24,241 nt of DNA from an uncultured Bacteroidales bacterium (lineage in GTDB: Bacteria > Bacteroidota > Bacteroidia > Bacteroidales > UBA932): the NCBI GenBank assembly GCA_945983015.1, contig CAMFSN010000012.1:1-24241 (forward strand), in the 5' to 3' direction. Both the position numbers and the translations under genes were made by a program. Positions 1 to 7,778 of this stretch are shown here, piece after piece. Position 1 is the stretch's first letter; every line of letters starts with the position of its first letter. The notes under the pieces were generated by a model. That model was not told where the DNA came from. It searched no databases and worked only from the letters and a program-made list of their open reading frames with translations.

Positions 1-206
1 TCTTCTTTTGAGCGCTGGGTGGCGCCATCGTCCTCCACTGTTTTGAAAGAAGGTGAAGTATCATCCACGTCATTGGCTCCGCCGCTCCTGGCCAATTCCC
101 TGTAAGTGTTATACTCTGCTTTCGCTTTAGCGAGCATATCCTCGATAATGGTTTTGAATTCAGCGAGTTCCTCGTCTGAATAGCGATTTTTAACTTCTTC
201 TGCCAT
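1..206 (-). CDS. DksA/TraR-family zinc-finger protein, N-terminal part
   Basis: The first 68 codons of a minus-strand gene that runs off the left edge, with ATG at 206-204. The peptide begins MAEEVKNRYSDEELAEFK and continues as a charged helix (IIEDMLAKAKAEY), then an acidic stretch with DDTSPSF. This matches the helical N-terminal half of the small Bacteroidetes DksA/TraR-like proteins (about 125 residues), whose C4 zinc finger lies at the C-terminus and so is not visible here. Family members bind the secondary channel of RNA polymerase or are of unknown role. It starts one base after the ileS stop, so it is almost certainly translated from the ileS mRNA. In related genomes this gene is commonly followed by lspA, which would lie outside the window. 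The family call rests on N-terminal character plus gene order, so it is good but not certain. Confidence 0.75.
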   Translation of the reverse strand, partial: MAEEVKNRYSDEELAEFKTIIEDMLAKAKAEYNTYRELARSGGANDVDDTSPSFKTVEDDGATQRSKE

Positions 207-207
207 A

Positions 208-3200
208 TTATTGACGTTTTACTGTTATTCTAATGTTTTCTTTGTCCCATTCAAGCGTGGCTGCCTGCTGAGGAGCCTCAGAAAGCTCTTTCAATTCCAA
301 AACCGTGCTTAGGGTCTGGGAACAGATATAATCCTTGAAATCTGAAAGGGCTGCAGCAATCTGACTATAGGCAGGCTCCGCAGCATAGATACAGGTAGCA
401 ATCCTGTCTGTCACATCAAAATCACTCTCCTTTCTGAGATTCTGTATAGGGTGAATGAGTTCACGGGCATTGCCTTCTCTGATAAGGGCTTCATTTCTAG
501 TGATATCCAAAGCTATGGTAAGACTGCCCTCGCTTGCCACCAGCCAACCCGGCATATCCTCAGAAGTAATCTCGTAATCCCCCTTGTTCAAGCAAACATC
601 TCCTCCAGGCAGCTGAAGCACATAAGCTGATTCGCTGCGCTCGATGGCAGCTATCATTTCCTGGTCGGCTCCTGCCAGGGCGGCAGCGATTTCCTTCATC
701 TGTCTGCCGTAGATCTTACCCAAAGTCTTGAAATTAGGCTTGATCTTCTTTGTTATTATGCCCAGAGTATCGTGCAGGAACTCCAGCTCCTTGACATTTA
801 CCTCGGTAAGGAAGATGTCCTTAACCTTCTCTATGTGAGCCTTCACCTTGTCGTCTATCACAGGTATCAGGACTTTGGCCAAAGGCTTGCGGACATTGAT
901 GCCCACCTTCTTTCTCAAAGCCAATACCATAGAGGAAGCCTGCTGAGCAAAGGCCATACTGTCCTCCAGTTCTAGATCCACAAGCTCCTCCTTCACCACA
1001 GGCATAGGCTGATAGTGCACTGAGTCACTTTCAGGACAGAGGTCCAGGTAGAGCTGCTCCATAAAGAAAGGAGCTATAGGGGCAGCTAGCAGAGCTATAC
1101 TCTTAATTGTCTGATAAAGAGTCTGATAAGCAGAGAGTTTATCTTCACTCATACCGCTTCCCCAAAGGCGTTTCTTATTCAGGCGGATATACCAGTTACT
1201 CAAGTCATCGCAGACAAAATCCTGAATGAGCCTGCCGGCTGAAGTAATGTCGTAAGCCTCGTAGGCCTTCTGCACTCCGGCAGACAAAGTGTTCAATCGG
1301 CTGATGATCCACTTGTCGAACATTGGCCTATGCGAGTAGTCCACTTCCGCAGCAGAAGGGTCGAAATGGTCTATATTGGCATACAAGGCAAAGACGGAAT
1401 AGGAGTTATAGAGGGTGCCGAAGAATTTGCGACGCACCTCATCCACTCCGGCTTCGTCGAATTTGAGATTATCCCAAGGCTGGGCGTTGGTAAGCATATA
1501 CCATCTCAGGGCATCGGCTCCGTAAGTGTCGAGGGCCTTGAAAGGATCCACCGCGTTGCCCAGTCTCTTAGACATCTTGTCGCCATTCTTATCGAGGACT
1601 AAGCCATTGGAAATCACCCTCTTGAATGCAGCTGTTCCACTTACCATAGTGTGTATGGCGTGCAGGGTGTAGAACCAACCTCTGGTCTGGTCCACGCCTT
1701 CGGCGATGAAGTCAGCGGTCGCTCCAAAGTCTGGAGTATCCTTGCCGCGAAGACCTGTCTGGGCATAAGGCATGGCTCCACTGTCGAACCACACGTCGAT
1801 AAGATCGCTCTCTCTGAACATCTTCTGCCCGCTCTCGCTCACGAGAATAATTTCATCCACGTAAGGGCGGTGGAGATCTATCTTATCGTAATTCTCCTTA
1901 GACATGTCCTCAGGATCGAAGCCCTTGTCCCTGAGAGGATTAGATGCCATGTAGCCAGCCGCTACAGACTTTTCTATCTCAGCGTATAGTTCCTTTACTG
2001 AACCTATGCACTTCTCCTCCTTTCCGTCAGCGGAACGCCAGATAGGCAGCGGAGTACCCCAATACCTCGAGCGCGAAAGGTTCCAGTCCTGAATATTCTC
2101 CAGCCACTTTCCGAAGCGGCCGCTACCGGTAGCCTCCGGTTTCCACTCGATATGGGAGTTCAACTCTATCATCTGCTCGCGAACTGCACTGGCCTTGATA
2201 AACCAGGAGTCCATAGGATAATAGAGGACAGGCTTGTCAGTTCTCCAGCAGTGAGGATAAGTATGGACGTGCTTTTCTATCCTGAAGGCCTTGTTCTCGG
2301 ATTTGAGCATCACGCAGATGTCCACGTCCAAAGTAGGGGCGTCAGCTGGCAGTGTGGAGTCGTAAGCATTCTTCACATATCTGCCTGCCCACTGAGAATA
2401 AGCCTGAGTGTCAATTCTTTGAGCCACATAATCAGGATCCAGATCCTCCAGGCGATAGAATCTACCCTGTGGATCCACCTGAGCTTGTGGGTTCCCGTCT
2501 TTGTCCGTCACATACAGGCCAGGCACTCCGGCAGCCTTGGCCACCTTCGCATCGTCGGCACCGAAAGTCGGAGCTATATGCACTATGCCCGTACCGTCTT
2601 CCGTAGTCACATAATCTCCCAGAATCACCTTGAAGGCTCCTTCATCCGGCTTAAACCAAGGTATCAGCTGCTCGTAGCGGATGCCCTCGAGTTCCCTGCC
2701 TTTGAAAGTCCCTGGGAGAACTTCATAAGGAATCTTATCATTGAACCAAGCCGGCACGAGAGCCTGTGCCAAAACATAGGTGGCAGGCTTTCCGGTGTAT
2801 GGATTCACGCTGCGCACCTTCACATAATCGATTTCAGGGCCTACGCAAAGCGCGGTGTTGCTAGGCAAAGTCCAAGGCGTGGTGGTCCAGGCGAGGAAAT
2901 ACTCGTCCTCCTTACCCACTATCTTAAACTGGGCGCAACAGGTCGTATCCTTCACGTCCCTGTAGCAGCCAGGCTGATTCAATTCGTGAGAACTCAGACC
3001 GGTTCCTGCCGCAGGACTGTAAGGCTGGATAGACTTGCCCTTATACAGATAGCCCTTAGAATAAATATCTTTCAACAGATACCACAAAGTCTCGATGTAA
3101 CGGTTATCATAAGTGATATACGGGTCGTCCATATCTACCCAATAACCTATCCTGTCCGTGAGGTTTCTCCACTGCTGAGTGTATTTCATCACCTCTTCGC

Positions 3201-3561
3201 GGCAGGTCTTATTATACTCTGCGATACTGATCTTCTTTCCTATGTCTTCTTTGGTTATGCCAAGTTTCTTTTCCACTCCGAGTTCCACCGGCAGTCCGTG
3301 CGTATCCCAACCGGCCCTCCTTCTGACCAGATAGCCGCTCTGCGTCTTATACCTACAGATGGCATCCTTGATGCTTCTGGCCATCACGTGATGGATCCCA
3401 GGCATTCCGTTAGCACTTGGAGGACCTTCGAAAAAGACAAAGGAAGGAGCTCCCTTTCTCAATTCCAAAGATTTCTCGAATGCTCCCTCTTTTTTCCATT
3501 TCTCCAGCACCCTGTTACCGGTACCGACCAAATCCAATCCCTTATACTCTTTGAATGTCAT
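208..3561 (-). CDS. ileS: Isoleucyl-tRNA synthetase (long, eukaryote-like type)
   Basis: Charges tRNA-Ile with isoleucine in the cytoplasm. The protein is 1117 residues, the length expected for the long Bacteroidetes form. The HIGH-type ATP motif reads GMPGIHHV at 52-59 and WDTHGLPVE follows at 85-93. The CP1 editing domain shows WTTTPWTLPSN (225-235) and GTGIVHIAPTFGADD (323-337). The catalytic core resumes with LSRSRYWGTPLPIW (495-508), and the second signature is KMSKR at 662-666. KMSKR and the overall length place it with the eukaryote-like class, which is known in other bacteria for low mupirocin sensitivity; for this protein that is only an inference. The start at 3561 leaves a normal N-terminus (MTFKEYKGLDL). 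It is the first gene of a minus-strand unit with the DksA-like gene and has a good promoter match just upstream. Confidence 0.97.
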   Translation of the reverse strand: MTFKEYKGLDLVGTGNRVLEKWKKEGAFEKSLELRKGAPSFVFFEGPPSANGMPGIHHVMARSIKDAICRYKTQSGYLVRRRAGWDTHGLPVELGVEKKLGITKEDIGKKISIAEYNKTCREEVMKYTQQWRNLTDRIGYWVDMDDPYITYDNRYIETLWYLLKDIYSKGYLYKGKSIQPYSPAAGTGLSSHELNQPGCYRDVKDTTCCAQFKIVGKEDEYFLAWTTTPWTLPSNTALCVGPEIDYVKVRSVNPYTGKPATYVLAQALVPAWFNDKIPYEVLPGTFKGRELEGIRYEQLIPWFKPDEGAFKVILGDYVTTEDGTGIVHIAPTFGADDAKVAKAAGVPGLYVTDKDGNPQAQVDPQGRFYRLEDLDPDYVAQRIDTQAYSQWAGRYVKNAYDSTLPADAPTLDVDICVMLKSENKAFRIEKHVHTYPHCWRTDKPVLYYPMDSWFIKASAVREQMIELNSHIEWKPEATGSGRFGKWLENIQDWNLSRSRYWGTPLPIWRSADGKEEKCIGSVKELYAEIEKSVAAGYMASNPLRDKGFDPEDMSKENYDKIDLHRPYVDEIILVSESGQKMFRESDLIDVWFDSGAMPYAQTGLRGKDTPDFGATADFIAEGVDQTRGWFYTLHAIHTMVSGTAAFKRVISNGLVLDKNGDKMSKRLGNAVDPFKALDTYGADALRWYMLTNAQPWDNLKFDEAGVDEVRRKFFGTLYNSYSVFALYANIDHFDPSAAEVDYSHRPMFDKWIISRLNTLSAGVQKAYEAYDITSAGRLIQDFVCDDLSNWYIRLNKKRLWGSGMSEDKLSAYQTLYQTIKSIALLAAPIAPFFMEQLYLDLCPESDSVHYQPMPVVKEELVDLELEDSMAFAQQASSMVLALRKKVGINVRKPLAKVLIPVIDDKVKAHIEKVKDIFLTEVNVKELEFLHDTLGIITKKIKPNFKTLGKIYGRQMKEIAAALAGADQEMIAAIERSESAYVLQLPGGDVCLNKGDYEITSEDMPGWLVASEGSLTIALDITRNEALIREGNARELIHPIQNLRKESDFDVTDRIATCIYAAEPAYSQIAAALSDFKDYICSQTLSTVLELKELSEAPQQAATLEWDKENIRITVKRQ

Positions 3562-3579
3562 TTTTTTTGTCTATTTTTG
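3550..3579 (+). promoter_or_regulatory. Candidate promoter of the cvpA-like/tsaB pair
   Basis: Plus-strand TTTG (3550-3553), an 18-base spacer and TATTTTTG (3572-3579) match the Bacteroidetes promoter form with a slightly short spacer. The -33 element lies inside the first codons of ileS, so the two divergent promoters interleave in about 70 bases. Confidence 0.45.
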
Positions 3580-3585
3580 AACTTG

Positions 3586-3617
3586 CAAATATAACTAATT
3601 CAAAAAGCAAATACAAA
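3586..3617 (-). promoter_or_regulatory. Candidate ileS promoter (Bacteroidetes type)
   Basis: On the minus strand TTTG (3617-3614) is followed after 20 bases by TATATTTG (3593-3586). This fits the Bacteroidetes consensus TTTG-N19-21-TAnnTTTG exactly. The predicted transcript start is about 25 bases upstream of the ileS ATG. The -33 element overlaps the first base of the divergent cvpA-like ATG. Confidence 0.6.
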
Positions 3618-4138
3618 TGAACCTACTGGACATCATCCTGCTTATATTATTCATTCCAGCCATCATCAGGGGTATCAGCAAAGGTTTCATAGAGCAAATT
3701 ATCGCCCTGGCTTCCTTATTCCTAAGTGCTTGGCTGGCCTATCTTTTCTCCAATACCGTCAGCGGATGGCTCGGCCAATATGTCAGCAATGTATCCCCAC
3801 AGGTACTATATGTCATCTCTTTCGTGGTGATAATAATAGTGACAGTGGCTTTGCTTCACCTTCTGGCAAGGCTTCTTTCAAACATCATAAAAACCATCTC
3901 CCTGGGATGGCTGAATGCCCTGCTGGGAGTGGCACTCTCCATTGTAAACACCATATTAATCCTGGGCATAATCATAATGGCCTTCAAATCCTTTAACGAA
4001 TCCACCTTACACCTGAGCACAGAGTTGCTGGATTCCTCAGTAGTGTATAAAGCCATATCCGCAGTGACTGATGTCCTCTTCCCATACATTGAAAATCTAT
4101 TTAACCAGATAAGCGATGAAGGCGCCAGAATGTGTTAA
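3617..4138 (+). CDS. CvpA-family inner-membrane protein
   Basis: A 173-residue protein with four predicted membrane helices (about 2-18, 24-45, 62-85 and 99-123). It has the CvpA-family features near the N-terminus (LDIILLILFIPAIIRGISKG) and before helix 4 (LGWLNALLG). E. coli CvpA is linked to colicin V production and envelope tolerance; the biochemical role of the family is not settled. The gene starts 55 bases from the divergent ileS start and overlaps tsaB by 23 bases, so the two are probably translationally coupled. The C-terminal tail after helix 4 is soluble and short. Family assignment is good; function is unknown. Confidence 0.85.
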   Translation: MNLLDIILLILFIPAIIRGISKGFIEQIIALASLFLSAWLAYLFSNTVSGWLGQYVSNVSPQVLYVISFVVIIIVTVALLHLLARLLSNIIKTISLGWLNALLGVALSIVNTILILGIIIMAFKSFNESTLHLSTELLDSSVVYKAISAVTDVLFPYIENLFNQISDEGARMC

Positions 4139-4808
4139 TCTCATACTTATAGAGACCTCGACCTCGCTTTGCTCCGTGGCTCTGAGCCAGGGAGGCAAGG
4201 TGAAAGCATACAGAGAAAGTACAGAGCCAAGGGCACAAGCCTCACTTTGCGCTCCTTATATAAAAGAGGTGATGGAAGAAGGGGGAATTGGCATACAAGA
4301 CCTGGATGGAGTATGCGTGAGCGCAGGCCCCGGTTCATATACCGGACTGAGGGTGGGGGTTTCCTCTGCGAAAGGACTCTGTTTTGGAGCAGGGATTCCC
4401 TTGTATGCAATGAGCACTACTCAGGTGCTGGCCCAAATGGGAAAAGGGGAAGACGTGGATTACATCATCCCTATGATAGATGCTCGAAGAATGGAGGTCT
4501 ATACCACTGTGTATAAAGCAGATACTATGGAGCAGCTGAGCGAGATAGAGGCTAAGGTGATAGATGAGCGGAGTTTTCGGGAGTATCTGGATAATTCTAG
4601 AGTACTCTTTATCGGGGACGGAGCGCAAAAGTGTTCCGAACTGCTAGCCTCCCCTTCCAGCCGTTTTATACAATGCTGTCCTTCAGCCAGATATATGGCA
4701 GAGATAGCCCAAGGGCTCTACCTCGAGGGAAAAAGCGTGGATATGGCTTACTTTGAGCCCTTCTACCTGAAAGACTTTATCGCCACCGTCTCCAAAAAGA
4801 AACTTTAA
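4116..4808 (+). CDS. tsaB: tRNA threonylcarbamoyladenosine (t6A37) synthesis protein TsaB
   Basis: A non-catalytic partner of TsaD and TsaE in making the t6A37 modification of ANN-decoding tRNAs. The protein is 230 residues, normal for the family, with an ASKHA fold. LILIETSTSLCSVAL at 9-23 is the first nucleotide-binding-fold strand, and VSAGPGSYTGLRVG at 68-81 is the family signature. The ATG at 4116 lies inside the cvpA-like gene. The conserved part begins at residue 8, and the codon there is not a start codon, so 4116 is the only sensible in-frame start and gives seven extra residues. The gene ends in a 4-base tail-to-tail overlap with the minus-strand lipoprotein gene. Confidence 0.93.
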   Translation: MKAPECVNLILIETSTSLCSVALSQGGKVKAYRESTEPRAQASLCAPYIKEVMEEGGIGIQDLDGVCVSAGPGSYTGLRVGVSSAKGLCFGAGIPLYAMSTTQVLAQMGKGEDVDYIIPMIDARRMEVYTTVYKADTMEQLSEIEAKVIDERSFREYLDNSRVLFIGDGAQKCSELLASPSSRFIQCCPSARYMAEIAQGLYLEGKSVDMAYFEPFYLKDFIATVSKKKL

Positions 4809-5893
4809 AGGACTTTGTCGAGAAGGGAGCGAAGCTGCTCTTCGCCCTTGATGTCGAGACTCTCCAATTCCCCGTCACAGATAAGAAGGCTATATGGCAG
4901 GCTCTTTACATTATAGAGAGCCAAAGCGGAGGAGGCACTGCCCCTTCCGTCACAGACATTGATCCAGTCGAGCCCCTGATTCTTCACCACCGAAGCCCAG
5001 GCAGCCTTATCCGTACTTACGCATACAGAATAGATCTCAAAACCTTTTTTATGATATTTTTCATAGAGAGGCTTCAAGACATCGGTATTGAAAAGACTCT
5101 GCTCAGGATCACTATTAGTCCAGAAATGCAGCAGAATCACTTTAGAATTCAAGCCGCTCAGGGACACCTTCTGCGAATTGACATCCGGCAGGCTAAGCTC
5201 AGGGAAAGAAGCCTGCTGAGCCATAGAAATTACCTGCGCCATGTTCAAATTCCGCTCACGAGCCTTAGTCTCGGCCTCCAAAGCCCTCACAAAACGGGAT
5301 TGAGGATAGACAGTCTTAAGGCTGTCGCATACCTGACGGAAAACAATGGCATCAGTGTTCTGACTGAATACAGGCACTCCTTCGGAAAGAGTCTGAAACA
5401 GTACCGGCACCACTACCATAGACTTGGAATTCTGCAGTACATAATTCAACCTTCCCCTATAATAATTGATATAAGTTTTAACGGCACTTGCATTATCCTC
5501 GCAGGAGCGCATCTGAGAGATGAAATCCGCATACTCCTTCTCTACCAGACGAAACTGCTCGCTGGACTCGGAGCCGATGACACTGTAATTACCCAAGGTA
5601 TCCGCCTTTACCTCCACCTTTCCAGGCTTTTCCAAAAGCAGAGATGCCAATCTCACATCCCCCCTGTACACATAAATAAACTCCGGCTGTCCCTTTTGCA
5701 GAGGAAGGGCATAGGAAAAATGTCCCTTCTTATCTGTTTTCACCGAATCCAAGAGCTGCGAATGTGCCACATCCATCTTATATAAGGCCAATTTCTCCTC
5801 TCCCAAGGCCTCCACATTCATATCGATGGACACCTTCCTGGCACAGGAACACAAACAAAGCAAAGCGGCGAGAATGCCAAGTGATTTCTTCAT
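4805..5893 (-). CDS. DUF4369/thioredoxin-fold lipoprotein lacking the CxxC
   Basis: A 362-residue lipoprotein. The signal peptide ends in the lipobox L-C-S-C with the modified cysteine at 17, so the protein should be membrane-anchored outside the cytoplasm. Residues about 20-105 are beta-rich and resemble the DUF4369 domain. Residues about 115-220 are helical. From about 228 there is an AhpC/TlpA-like thioredoxin fold (SLPDVNSQKVSLSGLNSKVILLHFW). Where TlpA-type proteins have W-C-x-x-C, this one reads FWTNSDPEQS (257-266), so both redox cysteines are missing. The cis-proline region is kept (SLPYSL, P333). It is therefore unlikely to be a thiol oxidoreductase and may be a binding or structural member. 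It is the last gene of the long minus-strand unit, 5 bases after the HIT gene, and overlaps tsaB tail to tail by 4 bases. Confidence 0.82.
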   Translation of the reverse strand: MKKSLGILAALLCLCSCARKVSIDMNVEALGEEKLALYKMDVAHSQLLDSVKTDKKGHFSYALPLQKGQPEFIYVYRGDVRLASLLLEKPGKVEVKADTLGNYSVIGSESSEQFRLVEKEYADFISQMRSCEDNASAVKTYINYYRGRLNYVLQNSKSMVVVPVLFQTLSEGVPVFSQNTDAIVFRQVCDSLKTVYPQSRFVRALEAETKARERNLNMAQVISMAQQASFPELSLPDVNSQKVSLSGLNSKVILLHFWTNSDPEQSLFNTDVLKPLYEKYHKKGFEIYSVCVSTDKAAWASVVKNQGLDWINVCDGRGSASSALALYNVKSLPYSLLICDGELESLDIKGEEQLRSLLDKVL

Positions 5894-5898
5894 AAACT

Positions 5899-6303
5899 CT
5901 AAATCAACTTTTGAAATTCAGCATAAACTGCAGCGGCAATTTCGGATTTACGCTCGTCGCTTACTTCCGGACGCTGCTTACGAAAATCCATATCAGCTTC
6001 ACTCTGAAGAGGAATGAGATGGATATGGGTATGAGGCACTTCCATACCGAGAACTGCCACACCTACCCTCTTGCAAGGCACAACCGCCTTGAGGGCTATG
6101 GCCACCTTACGGGCAAAATCCCAAAGTCCCTGATAGGTCTTTTCATCCAGGGAAAAGATATAGTCATCCTCCACATTCTTAGGAATTACCAAAGTATGTC
6201 CCTCTGCCAGGGGTGATATATCCAAAAAAGCGTAGAACTCATCGCTCTCCGCTACTTTGTAGGAAGGAATCTCTCCCTTCGCAATTTTTGTAAAAATAGT
6301 CAT
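5899..6303 (-). CDS. HIT-family hydrolase (HINT-type)
   Basis: A 134-residue protein of the histidine-triad superfamily, which hydrolyses nucleoside phosphoramidates or related nucleotide conjugates. The triad reads H-T-H-I-H at 91-95 within VPHTHIHLIP, and the first half has the usual IFTKIAKGEIPSYKV start and the D..PLAEGHTLVIPK segment. The full length matches bacterial HINT proteins. The start codon overlaps the greA stop by one base (TAATG), which suggests translational coupling. The preferred substrate cannot be read from the sequence. Confidence 0.93.
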   Translation of the reverse strand: MTIFTKIAKGEIPSYKVAESDEFYAFLDISPLAEGHTLVIPKNVEDDYIFSLDEKTYQGLWDFARKVAIALKAVVPCKRVGVAVLGMEVPHTHIHLIPLQSEADMDFRKQRPEVSDERKSEIAAAVYAEFQKLI

Positions 6304-6773
6304 TATATACTGATTTCCAATATCTTAAACTTTATTACTCCAGCCGGAACCTTCGCCTCGACCACCTCGCCTACAGAATGACCTATGAGGGCCTTTGCGA
6401 TAGGAGTAGTAGCAGCCAGCTTACCCTTAGAGAAGTCAGCCTCGGATTCCCCCACGATAGTGAAAGTCATAATCTGATGAGCATTTAAATTCTCCACTTT
6501 CACAGTGTTAAGCATCTGCACCTTATCGGTGGAAAGCAAGGAGGCATCCACCACCTTGGCACTGGCCACCATATTCTTCAGGTTAGCAATTTTGATCTCC
6601 AGCAGGCTCTGAGCCTCACGGGCAGACTCGTACTCAGCATTTTCGGAGAGATCTCCCTTCTCCCTTGCCTCTGCAATCGCAGCAGAGATGATAGGGCGCT
6701 GTGCAAGTGCTTCCTGTAATTCTTTCTTAATATTCTCGAGCCCTTCCTGGCTCATATAATGAACTTCTGCCAT
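6303..6773 (-). CDS. greA: Transcription elongation factor GreA
   Basis: Stimulates cleavage of backtracked RNA in the RNA polymerase secondary channel. The 156 residues fit the family (about 157). The N-terminal coiled coil carries the acidic tip EAREKGDLSENAEY, with D41 and E44 at the same numbers as in E. coli GreA. The C-terminal FKBP-like domain ends with the typical GHSVGEVVEAKVPAG segment. It lies 11 bases after a small ORF that follows ribF and shares one base with the HIT gene, so it is inside the long minus-strand unit. A DksA/TraR-like protein, another secondary-channel family, is encoded elsewhere in the window (1-206). Confidence 0.96.
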   Translation of the reverse strand: MAEVHYMSQEGLENIKKELQEALAQRPIISAAIAEAREKGDLSENAEYESAREAQSLLEIKIANLKNMVASAKVVDASLLSTDKVQMLNTVKVENLNAHQIMTFTIVGESEADFSKGKLAATTPIAKALIGHSVGEVVEAKVPAGVIKFKILEISI

Positions 6774-6784
6774 AACATTAATAT

Positions 6785-6916
6785 TTATTTAATACCCTCG
6801 TCAAACTTGGGTTTCATCATTTCCGAATATAAAACGAGCTTTTTCTTTTCACTCAAACTTTTTAAGGAGGCTAATTTCTCCTTCTTATTAGTCTTGTCTT
6901 CCTTATTCGTGGTCAT
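6785..6916 (-). CDS. Small lysine-rich ORF between ribF and greA
   Basis: A 43-codon ORF with ATG at 6916-6914 and TAA at 6787-6785. The N-terminal half is lysine-rich (NKEDKTNKKEK); the rest is KLVLYSEMMKPKFDEGIK. It overlaps the ribF end by 14 bases and stops 11 bases before greA, the same packing as the neighbouring genes. Without it, the ribF-greA space (129 bases) would be by far the longest gap in the unit. I do not recognise a named family and infer no function. Short length and lysine-rich, low-complexity composition keep the confidence moderate. Confidence 0.5.
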   Translation of the reverse strand: MTTNKEDKTNKKEKLASLKSLSEKKKLVLYSEMMKPKFDEGIK

Positions 6917-7778
6917 ATCCTGCGAAGATACGCTTTTTTATGGACATTTCGTCCTTTTTTAACTGATTTTTCAATTCTTCCAGCGAAGCGAAATGCATTT
7001 CACTGCGAATATGCGCTTTGAAACTCAGTTCCAAATCCATCCCGTAAATGTCTCTGTCAAAATCAAATATGTGAGTCTCCACCAAAGAGGATGAATCCAC
7101 GTTGCTCATTCCCCAGAAGCTTTCCCCATCCAGACTAAGCCGAGAAAGATACACCCCCGTAGCCGGCACACATTTCAGAGGCTCACGCAGCCGGAGATTG
7201 GCCGTCGGAAAACCTATTTTGCGGCCAAGCTGCTTTCCAGCCACCACTACCCCGCTCAGAGAATAATCCCTTCCCAGCATTCTGGAGGCCAATTCGACAT
7301 CTCCCCTTTTCAAGGCAAGCCGACACTGCGTGGAAGACACGGTTATGCCATCGAGCATCTGCGGAGCCTGACAAAGCACCGTAAAACCCATCTTCCGAGC
7401 GATGCTCTCAATTTCCCGAGTTCCCTCTTCCCCACTGCCAAAACGGTTGTCATAACCTAAAACTATCGCCTCCACCCCATACTTTTCCCTTATGTATGCC
7501 AAGTATGTCTCGGAGCGCATAGCGGCAAAATCTCGGGTAAAAGGCAAAATCTCCACCTTCTGTACTCCCATCCCCTCCAATATGGCCTTCTTCTCTTCTA
7601 TAGAAGTCAGAAGGCTTAAGTCTCTGGCATCCTTCTGGAGAAGCACCCTGGGATGAGGCCAGAAACTGATAACGAGACTTTGCCCGCTATACTTTTCAGC
7701 ATAATCGAGCAAAGTCTTTATAACAGCTTGGTGTCCAATGTGGACACCATCGAAAAATCCAGTGGCGGCTACAACCAT
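6903..7778 (-). CDS. ribF: Bifunctional riboflavin kinase / FAD synthetase
   Basis: Converts riboflavin to FMN and then FAD in the cytoplasm. The N-terminal adenylyltransferase domain shows GFFDGVHIGH (7-16), VLGYDNRFGSGEEG and VSSTQCRLALKRGD. The C-terminal riboflavin kinase domain shows GKQLGRKIGFPTANLR and the VETHIFDFDRDIYG segment. At 291 residues it is a little shorter than usual because only six residues precede the first signature. Reading upstream in frame, a TAA is reached at 7823-7821 with no ATG, GTG or TTG before it, so the ATG at 7778 is the start. That ATG overlaps the glgP end by 10 bases, which suggests coupling to the glycogen genes. Confidence 0.96.
   Translation of the reverse strand: MVVAATGFFDGVHIGHQAVIKTLLDYAEKYSGQSLVISFWPHPRVLLQKDARDLSLLTSIEEKKAILEGMGVQKVEILPFTRDFAAMRSETYLAYIREKYGVEAIVLGYDNRFGSGEEGTREIESIARKMGFTVLCQAPQMLDGITVSSTQCRLALKRGDVELASRMLGRDYSLSGVVVAGKQLGRKIGFPTANLRLREPLKCVPATGVYLSRLSLDGESFWGMSNVDSSSLVETHIFDFDRDIYGMDLELSFKAHIRSEMHFASLEELKNQLKKDEMSIKKRIFAGYDHE

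Noticed and set aside
2152..3594. 480-codon plus-strand reading frame opposite ileS
   Set aside because: It is the antisense shadow of ileS, which has a full set of synthetase motifs. The plus-strand peptide has no domain features.
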